From positions 1 to 41,321 of the forward strand of contig JAFGHR010000086.1 of assembly GCA_016930015.1 (NCBI GenBank): 41,321 bases of DNA, in the 5' to 3' direction. The translations under genes were made by a program, and so were the position numbers. The notes beneath the pieces were generated by a model. That model was not told where the DNA came from. It made no database searches and was given only the letters and a program-made list of their open reading frames with translations. This document shows, in pieces, positions 1 to 9,400 of the stretch. Origin of the DNA: Anaerolineae bacterium. Its GTDB lineage: Bacteria > Chloroflexota > Anaerolineae > Aggregatilineales > Aggregatilineaceae. Position 1 is the stretch's first letter, and every line of letters begins with the position of its first letter.

Positions 1-70
1 ATGAAACGCCATTCGAAACAGACTTCATGGCGCAATATGCGCCTGCTATATTATGCGAGTTCTAATTGGC

Positions 71-1126
71 TTATCCATTAGGCTGGTAAACCAACCGGTG
101 CCCACCGGCGATGATGCGGAAGAACAAATCCAGGTCGTCGCCTGCGCCTGCCGGAGTACCCGGACCAAGCGCCGGGTCAAATCCGCCCAGATCGGTGAAA
201 ACCGATTTTTTGATGGCCATGTTGGCGCTGACGCCAAAAATACCCGCCGAATACGGGTAAAACAGGCTCCTGGGTTTGTGCTCGGTTTTGTCATACACCA
301 GGCGTGTGAACCCTTTGCCAAAGCCGGCCAGGTCCCGCTCAACCCAGACCTGCGGCGGCGTGTCAAGTTCGGCTGCCGGAGTCAGCCCGGTGAGGCATGC
401 AATATTATCCCCGGTCATGAACTCAACCGCGATTTCTGCCAGCCAATGCCTATCGATCTGCACGTCGTCATCGGTGAAGGCGATGATGCCACCGGCTGCT
501 TCCTCAACGCCGCGATTCCGTGCCCAACTTACGCCCGGACGGGATTCGAGCACATAACGCACACGCGGATCATGGCCGTACTTCTCGCGGATCATGTGCT
601 GCGTGTCCTGCGTTGAGGGCGCGTTATCGACTACGATCACTTCAAAGTTGTTGTACTCAAGCTGCATGATCGTATTCAGGCACACGGCCAGGCTGGCTGT
701 GCGATCACGCGTCGGAATGACGACGCTGATCATGGGTGGATCGGCCAGCACCTTGTCGCGCTCGATGATGTGTTTGGGTTTGCGCCCGGTCGCAATGCCC
801 TTCACGCTGAGCGATGACACCTTCGGCAGCTCGTTCTGGTGCAGGTACAGGTTGATGTTCTCACCAAGCTGTTCCCAAATCTGCCGGGCATAGTCTTCTG
901 CGCTCAGACCGAATTCGCGCAAGTCAACGTCAACGAATCCGATGGGCTGCGAATGAAAACGCACCAGTGATCGGGCGTGCTGGTACTGGCGGCCCGTCTT
1001 CTCGTCTGTAGCCAATATCGGCGGAATCGGCTGGCTCAGTTCAACCTGAACGACTCGTATCGGCTCAAAACCGTCGTATCCGGGTTCGGTCGTGGGTGTG
1101 TTTTTAGGCTTGGTTAGCGGATTCAT
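71..1126 (-). CDS. Family 2 glycosyltransferase, C-terminus apparently missing
   Basis: Probable GT-A fold family 2 glycosyltransferase that transfers a sugar from a nucleotide sugar at the cytoplasmic face of the membrane. An N-terminal extension of about 130 residues precedes the catalytic domain, which opens with SVVIPTRDR and carries the nucleotide/metal motif FTDDDVQ and a late GAGDDLDLFFR acceptor motif. I chose the ATG at 1126 over the in-frame ATG at 1144 because GGGGAG lies about 10 bases upstream of it. Last gene of the minus-strand surface locus, 131 bases after the GT4 gene. The reading frame stops right after LVYQPN, where relatives usually continue with a W/Y-H-x-H-R-like segment and roughly 100 more residues. 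Neither other minus-strand frame continues the family sequence in the remaining 70 bases, so this is a truncation or decayed end. Family call is firm; substrate unknown. Confidence 0.75.
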   Translation of the reverse strand: MNPLTKPKNTPTTEPGYDGFEPIRVVQVELSQPIPPILATDEKTGRQYQHARSLVRFHSQPIGFVDVDLREFGLSAEDYARQIWEQLGENINLYLHQNELPKVSSLSVKGIATGRKPKHIIERDKVLADPPMISVVIPTRDRTASLAVCLNTIMQLEYNNFEVIVVDNAPSTQDTQHMIREKYGHDPRVRYVLESRPGVSWARNRGVEEAAGGIIAFTDDDVQIDRHWLAEIAVEFMTGDNIACLTGLTPAAELDTPPQVWVERDLAGFGKGFTRLVYDKTEHKPRSLFYPYSAGIFGVSANMAIKKSVFTDLGGFDPALGPGTPAGAGDDLDLFFRIIAGGHRLVYQPNG

Positions 1127-1224
1127 CGTACTATGTCTCCCCATGTGTTTCCGTGTTCGGCTTCTCGATTAGAAAAGCATGATTCATACGATAATGACGA
1201 TCGTGTTTTCTGTGTTTGATGGTT

Positions 1225-1240
1225 GCGGTTTTTTAACCGC
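1225..1240 (-). other. Perfect hairpin after the GT4 stop codon
   Basis: GCGGTT-AAAA-AACCGC on the minus strand, a 6-bp perfect stem 17 bases after the GT4 stop. No T-run follows, so it is not a standard intrinsic terminator. It may stabilise or process the message between the two glycosyltransferase genes. The 1127-1257 spacer otherwise holds only the ribosome binding site of the next gene. Confidence 0.45.
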
Positions 1241-1257
1241 CTCCACCTGTGATTTAT

Positions 1258-2412
1258 TTACAATGTGCTTTGGGGTGAAAAAGTCAGCGCTGGCTGCCCG
1301 GATGAATGGGCTACCGTGTCATAGAGTGATAATAGACTCTCGGTGCACCGGTCCCACGTGGGCAGGTCAACACCGGTTGGGACCAGCGGATCGCGTAACT
1401 GCGTGATGATCGCCGCCGCGATATCGTCCGTTGTGCTGTCCGGCGGCACCGAACGAGCTAATCCATCCTCGGCAGGCTCGGCCAGCGCGGTTGCATGTGT
1501 AACCAGCACCGGGCGCCGCAGCGATAGGGCTTCCCATACCGCGATCCCCTGGGATTCATACTCACTCAACAAGGTTACCAGGGATGCCCGTGACAGTAGT
1601 TCGGTCATGCCCTGCCGGTTTTCGGGCGGAACCGCGCCGATCGTGATCGTGTTTTCGAGTCCAAGCGTGCGCACACGCTGTTTTAACGCGTCTTTATAGG
1701 GTCCCGAACCTACAATACGCAGCCGCGCATTCGGGAAATGCACCAGCACAGCCGGGAAGGCATCGATCACGCGGTGGTGGCCTTTATAGTGTTCGAGGCG
1801 GCCTATGGACACGATAAGCTGTGTGTTGGGGTCCGGCGCGGCAGGTGATTCCAGCGGCGGCAGGTCCGACCCGTTCGGAATGACCATAAACCGGTCGGCT
1901 GGCAGCCGTAATTGGTTTTGAAACACGCGGGCTTCAAAACGTGACATGGCCACCAGTTTTTCCGACCCGGTCAGCAGCGGGCGCAGCAGCGTTTTCTGGA
2001 CCCGGCGCACGGCGTTTCGCAGCGTGGACGAATGACCGCCGCTGTGAAAGGTGGTGATGTACGGCAGTCCCGCTCGCCGGGCCGCCAGCATCGCCATGGG
2101 CGGCACCAGGGTATGGTAACCCTGGCAGTGCATCAGGTCCCATTCGCCACCCGCGATCCGGCGCATGATGCCGGGCGCAAAATACAGGTCACGTTGGGAT
2201 GGCCAGGCCGGTACACGCCAGATATGCACGCCCTCGATCGTTTCCTCGGCGGGCAGGTCCCGGCTGACATCGGTGGTCAGCAGCGTGACATCCACCCCCA
2301 GCCGCGCCAGGCGCCGCGTGACTTCGTATACGTGCGTTTCGATGCCTCCCATATAGGGAAAGGCTCGCACGGTAGTCACCAGGAGACGGAGTGATGATGG
2401 CTTGTTTTGCAT
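1258..2412 (-). CDS. Family 4 (GT-B) glycosyltransferase
   Basis: Retaining GT-B glycosyltransferase of the GT4/Glycos_transf_1 type, 384 residues from the chosen start. The N-terminal acceptor domain opens with VTTVRAFPYMGGIETHV, the usual glycine-rich loop. The C-terminal donor domain has SIGRLEHYKG and the EX7E signature at about residues 286-294 (ESQGIAVWE). The ATG at 2412 is preferred because AGGAAGG sits about 6 bases upstream; the in-frame codon at 2436 has no such site. It lies between two GT2 genes and downstream of a large secreted protein, so a role in a surface glycan or in glycosylating that protein is plausible but inferred. Predicted cytoplasmic or peripheral membrane; donor and acceptor cannot be read from sequence. 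Confidence 0.88.
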   Translation of the reverse strand: MQNKPSSLRLLVTTVRAFPYMGGIETHVYEVTRRLARLGVDVTLLTTDVSRDLPAEETIEGVHIWRVPAWPSQRDLYFAPGIMRRIAGGEWDLMHCQGYHTLVPPMAMLAARRAGLPYITTFHSGGHSSTLRNAVRRVQKTLLRPLLTGSEKLVAMSRFEARVFQNQLRLPADRFMVIPNGSDLPPLESPAAPDPNTQLIVSIGRLEHYKGHHRVIDAFPAVLVHFPNARLRIVGSGPYKDALKQRVRTLGLENTITIGAVPPENRQGMTELLSRASLVTLLSEYESQGIAVWEALSLRRPVLVTHATALAEPAEDGLARSVPPDSTTDDIAAAIITQLRDPLVPTGVDLPTWDRCTESLLSLYDTVAHSSGQPALTFSPQSTL

Positions 2413-2451
2413 GGTGATCCTTCCTGACCGCGACATGCCGCACCGGGCGGT

Positions 2452-3438
2452 TTACGGTTTGCTGTAGCTTGGTTTGGCTTCGTGCTCGACGGCCTGTTTT
2501 TTGCTCAGTCGCATCGCCAGCGCAGCGCGGACATAACCAAAGGTGGTGATCGCCAGGCCCAGCACGATCGCGCCTGCGCGTTTGGCGGAATCCAGGTTGC
2601 GGTAACGGACCGCCTTGAACAGGTTGCGGATCACACCCTGGGGCAGCGTCACCAGGGTATAGGTGCGTTCGGATGACAGGCCATCATTAGCGCCGACCAG
2701 GGTAGATACCAGGGCTTTCGATCGCCCTTCCTGATAGCAGCGTGAGCGAAAATAACGCCAGGTGCTACGGCTGGCGGGCACCTGGTGGTACACGCGCGCC
2801 TGGGGTATGTAGAGCAGTTTTTTTTGTGGATATGCGCTCTGGTGCAGCCGAATGCATAATTCCGTCTCTTCACAGCCTACGGGAATTTTGCCCACGCGAC
2901 CGATGCCGCTCTGAAAGCCGCCGATCGTCTCAAAAACAGCACGCCGGAACGACATATTACAGCCGATCAGGTTGCGCACTTCGGCGGTTTGGCGCGGCAT
3001 ACCGCGATACGTACAGCCCACGACCCAGTTAAATTCCTCCGGGAACCAGCCCGGACGCCCGGCTGCCCAGATAGGTTCGATTTCGCCGCCGACGCCTGCG
3101 ACCTGTGGATCGGCATACGCGGCGGCGAGTTGTTCGAGCCAATCCGGTTCGGCGAAGGCGTCGTCATCGAAGAATACGAGCACGTCACCTTGTGCGGCGG
3201 CGATACCGCTGTTTCGCGCACCGGACAGGCCGCGTTTTTGATCGTTTTCGACGACGACGGTATCCGGGAAATGCGAACGCGTTTTGGCCAGCAGATCGGG
3301 GTTGTGATCGACGACGACCACAACGCCCGCTGCTGGATAAGTCTGGTGCTGTACCGACCGGATAGCGGTCACCAACTGGTCCCAACGTTCACCGGTATAA
3401 CAGCAGATGACGACCGACATGGTAGGTGCATGCGTCAT
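2452..3438 (-). CDS. Family 2 glycosyltransferase with C-terminal membrane segment
   Basis: GT-A fold family 2 glycosyltransferase, 328 residues. The catalytic domain opens with MSVVICCYTGERW, has the metal/nucleotide motif VFFDDDAFAEPDWL near residue 115, and an acceptor-side GCEETELCIRL motif. A hydrophobic stretch near residues 287-310 (GAIVLGLAITTFGYVRAALA) probably anchors it to the inner membrane. The start at 3438 is supported by CCGGAG 10-12 bases upstream. It begins only 19 bases after the stop of the giant secreted-protein gene, with its ribosome binding site inside that gap, so the two are almost certainly co-transcribed. It may act on an envelope glycan or on the secreted protein itself (inference). 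Donor and acceptor unknown. Confidence 0.86.
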   Translation of the reverse strand: MTHAPTMSVVICCYTGERWDQLVTAIRSVQHQTYPAAGVVVVVDHNPDLLAKTRSHFPDTVVVENDQKRGLSGARNSGIAAAQGDVLVFFDDDAFAEPDWLEQLAAAYADPQVAGVGGEIEPIWAAGRPGWFPEEFNWVVGCTYRGMPRQTAEVRNLIGCNMSFRRAVFETIGGFQSGIGRVGKIPVGCEETELCIRLHQSAYPQKKLLYIPQARVYHQVPASRSTWRYFRSRCYQEGRSKALVSTLVGANDGLSSERTYTLVTLPQGVIRNLFKAVRYRNLDSAKRAGAIVLGLAITTFGYVRAALAMRLSKKQAVEHEAKPSYSKP

Positions 3439-3457
3439 GATATTTTTTCTCCGGACG

Positions 3458-6400
3458 TTATCCCGCTTCCGCTACGGTGGACGTTGACAGGTTGGCAACC
3501 ACCGTATCGATTACGGTAAACGTGATGCTGAGCGGTGTACCCGCGTCGCCGCTGCCGCTGGCGCCCAGATACGGCGTCGCGCTGAGCGTGTGTTCGCCCA
3601 GGGTCGGCGTCCAGGGGCCATAGTTGCCGGAGCTGTCGCCTGCCAGGGCATAGGGTGCCACGTTTTCCGTGCGGAACGTTTGGTTGCTGTCATAGGCGAA
3701 GACAACGCTGCCAACCGGCTGAGGCAGTGTATTGGCCCGGACATTCAGATTACTCGTGGGCAGCAGGGCCATATTGATCGTGCCGCCGTCAACCAACGGG
3801 CCGATGTCGGTGTCTGTATCAGCATTGACCAGCGTGAAGCTGATCACACCGAATGTGGTGTCTACACTCGTGCCCGACAGCGCAGCCGTTGTCGGTGAGT
3901 TGTCGCCGTCATGTGTGATCGACAGTTCAGCGATCTTGCTGCCTGCCGTTGTTGGGGTAAAGGTAACATTCACCGTAGCGGATTGGCCGGGGTCAAGACT
4001 GACCGGGCTGCTGAAATCGGTTGTGAAGTCGGCGGCGTCGGTACCATTCACCGCGATCGCACTGATCGTGATGGCCGGACCGCCGGTGCTGCCCTCATTC
4101 GTCAGCGTGGCAGCCTGCGTAAATATGCCGCCATTGGCAACATTGCCGAAATCAATGGGTGTCACCGATAACACAGCGGGAGCCTGTCCACTACCATTAA
4201 GCGTGATCATCAGCGGCGAATTGCTGCCGGTGTGGTTTACCACCAGCGAGGCAGTTTTTGCGCCTGCCGAGTCCGGTGTGAAGGTGACATCGACTGTCAT
4301 GGATTCCCCGGCTTCGAGCGAAACCGGGCCGCTGAAATTGTCGCTGAACAGGGCCGCGTCGGCGCCGCTGATTGACACGGATGTCACGTCAAGCGAGATG
4401 GCCGCCGGTTGGCCGAGGTTGGTCAGCGTGACGGACTGGTTGACCGGCGTGCCGATGGGTGTTGTTCCGAAATCGACGGGATCGGGATCGGCGTCCAGTG
4501 TAGAGGAAACAATCACCTGGTTCGGCACGATCTCGATACCCTTGATCGCCGGGTTTTGAACGACATGCAGGAATTCGATCGTCAGTACGTTGTCGGATAC
4601 CGTGACGGTGAAGGACTGCATCACGGCGGTTTCGAAACCCACGTCAGCAAAGATGTCGTAGTTGTCGAGCACGGTCGCGCCTTCGATCGTGACGTCAAAC
4701 ACGCGTGCGCCAACGCTGGCCGCGCCGCTGTACGTTTCCGCGAAATACAGGCGCACTTCATAACTGCCCGGTTCAACCGGGAAGTCCCATATCATTTCGG
4801 CGGTAGTGTACGTTGGGTCCCAGCGTTCGGTCGAGAACAATGCATCGGGGGCACCGGTTGTGTTGGGTCCACTGAACGGTCCTGGGCTGTAAGTCATGTT
4901 GCCGTTGTCCGCCGCGTTGCCATAAACATACGGGTTGGCCTTTGTATCTTCGCTCCAACCGATCGGACTGTCGCTGATGGCTGGGCCGCCAGCGTTCACC
5001 CGGTAGATTGGGTCAGACGAGGTCGCATTCGCCGCGCCGGAGAGGTCAACCACCAGCGGCGAGTTGTCGCCGTCATGCGTTATCGACAGGCTGGCGGTCT
5101 TGCTGCCGGATGTCGTGGGCGCAAAGGTGACGTAAACCGTGGTTGATTGGCCGGGGTCAAGACTGACCGGGCCGCTGAAGTCGGTCGTGAAGTCGGCGGG
5201 GTCAGTTCCGCCGACCGCGATCGCGCTGATGGTAATGGCCGGATCGCCGGTTCCGCCGTCGTTCGTCAGTGTCAGCGTTTGAACCGATGTGTCGCCGGTC
5301 AGGATCGTGCCAAAGGTCACCGGGTCGGGATTCGTGCTCAAGACGGCGGGCGCCTGGCCGGTGCCAGAGAGGGCCACAGACAGCGGTGAGTTGTCGCCGT
5401 CATGCGTGATCGACAGGTTAGCGATCTTGCTGCCCGCTGTTGTCGGCGCGAAGGTGACGCTAACCGTGGTCGATTGGCCGGGGTCAAGTGATACCGGGCC
5501 GCTGAAGTCCGTGCTGAAGTCGGCGGCGTTGGAGCCCTCCACCGCGATCGCGCTGATGGTAATAGCCGGATCGCCGGTGCTGCCCTCGTTGGTCAGGGTC
5601 AGGGTCTGGGCATTCGAACTGCCGGTTTGCACCGCGTCAAAGGCCAGCGGATCGGGTGTGGCGTCCAGTGTGGAACCGGGCTGCACCGTGATCGGCAGGA
5701 TTTCAATACCCTTGATCGCCGGGTTTTGAACCACATGCAGGAACTCGATCGTCAGCACGCTGTCGGAAACTGCCGTTGTGAAGGACTGCATCACGGCGGT
5801 TTCGAAACCCACATCAGCGAAGATATCATAGTTGTCAAGCACGGTCGCGCCTTCGATAGTGACATCAAACACGCGTGCGCCAACACTCGCCGCGCTGCTG
5901 TACGTTTCCGCGAAGTACAGGCGTACTTCGTAAGTACCGGGTTGAACCGGGAAGTCCCACGTCAGTTCATCGGGCGTATTGGTTGGGTCCCAGCGTTCGG
6001 TCGAGAACAGGTTGTCGGGTGCGCCGGTGGTATTAGTACCGCCGAATGCACCGGGGGTATAAGTCTGGTTGCCCGTCGGACCGGCGTTCACATACGGTGA
6101 CGGGTTGGCCTTTGTATCTTCACTCCAATTGATCGGTGTGCCGGTGAGCGCCGCACCACCCGCATTCACGCGGTAGATCGGATCGGTGGTCACCAGGCTG
6201 CTGGAGCCGTTCAGCGCAACAGCCAGCGGAGTGTTTGTGCCATCGTGAACGACATTCAACGTGCCCGACGCCGGTCCGTCAGCCGTGGGCGCAAACGTGA
6301 TCGTAACATCGACAGTGGCTTGCGGATTCAGCGTAACCGGCAGCGTTGGGCCGGATGTGATCGCAAAGGCAGCATCACCTGTGAGGTTCAGTTCAGTGAT

Positions 6401-9400
6401 CGTGATGGCAGGTTCGCCAATCTGACCCAGGTTGGCCAGCGTGATAGTTTGTGCCGCCGATTCGCCGGTTTGTACAAAGCCGAAATTAACCGGGTTCGGT
6501 GCAGCGCCCAATGTAGAAGCCGTTGCCGCCGGATCAAGTTCCAGGATCACGACGTTCGAATTCGGGCTGGTGCGGCCACCGCCTTCGGTGATAACCGCCG
6601 TGATATAGTTCAGCCCGCCATCGGGATCGGTTTTGGCCAGCGTGACCGGGATGTCAACATAACCGCTGGCACCGATCGTGTCGCTGTATTCAGACACACC
6701 GATCGCGCTGTTGGCTTCGAAGGGATCGATATCAAAGCCGCCGCCGGACTGTTCAAACAGCCCACCTTCGATGATCAGCAGGGCCGCATTGGCGCCAACC
6801 GGGCCATTTACCCGGATGGTCTGCGCTGCGTCGGGGACAACGGCGGGTGTGGTCGGTACGCCGATAACGTCGATCGTCGGGGCTGCGGGCGCGTTGGCTT
6901 TGACGATGTTTTGCGAGCCGGACAGGCTGCTGGGCACGCGGTACATGTCCGCTACCAGCGCCGACCCATCATCAAATTCGACAGTTACCTGGGCGCCCAC
7001 CAGTTCGAGGCCGGACACACTGCCGGATTCGTTCGGGCCGGGTGCGCTGACACCGCGAATGCTGGTCGGGTCTACATCCACCGAAAACGCGAACTGCTCG
7101 GACGGATCGAAGTCCGTAAACGCCAGGTCTATCGCGTCGAATCCGTCGTCGTGTGGTACGTCAAACGGATCGGTGCAGTTGTTCGCAAACGTAACGAGGC
7201 CCGTTGACGCGGCACCGGCATCTGGCGTGAAACACTTGGCTACGACATCACCGGCGATACCGTTCGGATCAAAGACCATGTCCGGCAGAATCGCCGTGCC
7301 CAGATCGAACCGCACGCTGACGATCTGCTGGTTGTCGGTCGAGGTGTTGGTGACCTTAAACGTCTGAGAGGTGTACGTGCTGGCGTTGATCGTGCCGCCG
7401 GGTGTGATCTCAACCAGGGCCGACGCGGTATCGCTGCCGGACGAGGTATCGGTTCCCAACAGGCCCACCATCACCGGCGAGTTGATCCCGTTATGGGTGA
7501 TGGCCAGGTCGGCGTTTTTCTGCCCGGACGTGGTCGGTGTAAACGTGAGCTCGATGTTGGTTGAGCTGCCGGGCTGTACGGTGACCGGGCCTACAAAACT
7601 GGTGGCGAACGCCGCCGCATCAGCCCCCGTGATCGACGCGCTGCTGATGGTGATCGCCGGATCGCCGCTGCTGCCCTGGTTGGTCACGGTGACAAACCCG
7701 GTCGATGAGGTGTTGAGCGCGACCGCCCCAAAATTCAGCGGATCGGGTGCTGCCGTCAACACGCTAGGTGAAGACCCGGCGGCGGGATACACGTCGATAC
7801 CCTTCAGGGACGGGTTTTCGACCACGTGAATAAACTCGACGGTCAGGCTGCCGTCGAGAACCTGGGTTGTGTATGACTTCATCACGGCGGTGTTGAACCC
7901 AACATCAGCCACAATGTCGTAGTTGTTCAGGGCAAGTTCACCTTCAACTTCAACGTCGAAGACACGGTCGCCCGGATTTTGAGTGCCGGTATATATCTCG
8001 GCAAAATACAGGCGTACTTCATAGGTGCCAGGATCGACCGGGAAGTTCCAGATCATTTCCGGCGCTGCGCTTGCATCCCAGCGCTCGCTGGCAAACAAAT
8101 TGTATGGCGCGTCGGTGTCGTTGGTGCCGGTAAACGTGCCGGGATTATAAAATTGCCCGGTATTAACGTAGGGTGACGGGCTGCCGCTGGTATCTTCGCT
8201 CCAGTTTAGCTGGCTGTCTGCCAGTTCCGCCCCCCCCACATTCACCCGGTAGATCGGCACGCCTTCTGCATCCCCCTGCAAATTGACGTTAAACGGCGAA
8301 TTAGTGCCGTCATGGGTCACGACCAGGGCCGCGTTTTGAGCGCTGCCCGCGATTGGTGTAAACGTCACGTCAATGTTTACTGATTCTTCAGGCTGGAGCG
8401 TATACGGCAGGCCGGGGCCGGATGTCAGGCTGAACGCTGCTGCGCCGGTCACCTGTAAACCGGTGATTTCGATGTCCGGGTCGCCGTCCTGCCCCAGGTT
8501 GAACAGCGTGATTGTTTTTGTCGCCGACGATCCCACCTGGATCGAACCAAAGTCTGCCGGGTTGGGGGATGTCCCCACGACCGACGGCTGGACCGGCTTG
8601 ATTTCAAACAGGTCCCAGGTGGCGGTGAAGGGATCAGCGTTGCGGGATGTGGCAATGATACCGACCGCGATCGGGTCTGAGCCTTGCAGCGTCGCCAGCA
8701 GACTGCCGGACAGCGCCAGCGGTGAACCCAGATCGGTCACCGGGCCGCCACCAACCGAAACCCGCGGTTGGACCGTGCCTGCAACCGGGTCAACCAGCAG
8801 CAGGAAATCGATAAATGGAGAGGTTAACAAACCAGCCGGTGCATACGATGCCGCCGACACGGTATCACCGTCCTCGACAACAACCTCAACGCCGCCCGCC
8901 CCATTATTGGCCGTGAGTGCGATCTTGAGGTAGTTGAACTGGTCGCCGGTGCCGATGAAGATACCCTGTGATTTGTCATTTTGCGGCGGGTCGGCGTCGC
9001 CGTCGTCAAAGTACGGCGACTCGATGCGCCCGGTCACCAGGAAGTTACCGGTCGATACGCTGGCATTCACGCCAAACTGGAACGCGTAAGCCTGGTTGTT
9101 GAGCGCACCCAGTGCGTCACCTGCGGGGACGTTATCCACTGTGGCTTTACCGGCGGCGCCGCCTACTGTTAGATTCGTCACCTCGAACTGGTCAAGATAA
9201 TCGTCGGCGTTGTTGATCATCAGCCCGGTGAATCCGACGCCGAAGAATCCAAAGCCGGGATCAGCATTAAACAGGTCGTAGAACAGCGGCATATGGGTCG
9301 TCGTGCCGTTGTCCGGGTCGATGGCAAACGCATCGTTGATATCCAGAATGCTGTCGTTATCGTCGTCATCGTCGTTGACGTCTGACACAAAATCGCCATC

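Noticed and set aside
26..28. Minus-strand ATG at base 28 as the start of a further gene
   Set aside because: Only nine codons lie inside the window and no clear ribosome site precedes it, so it cannot be supported as a feature.
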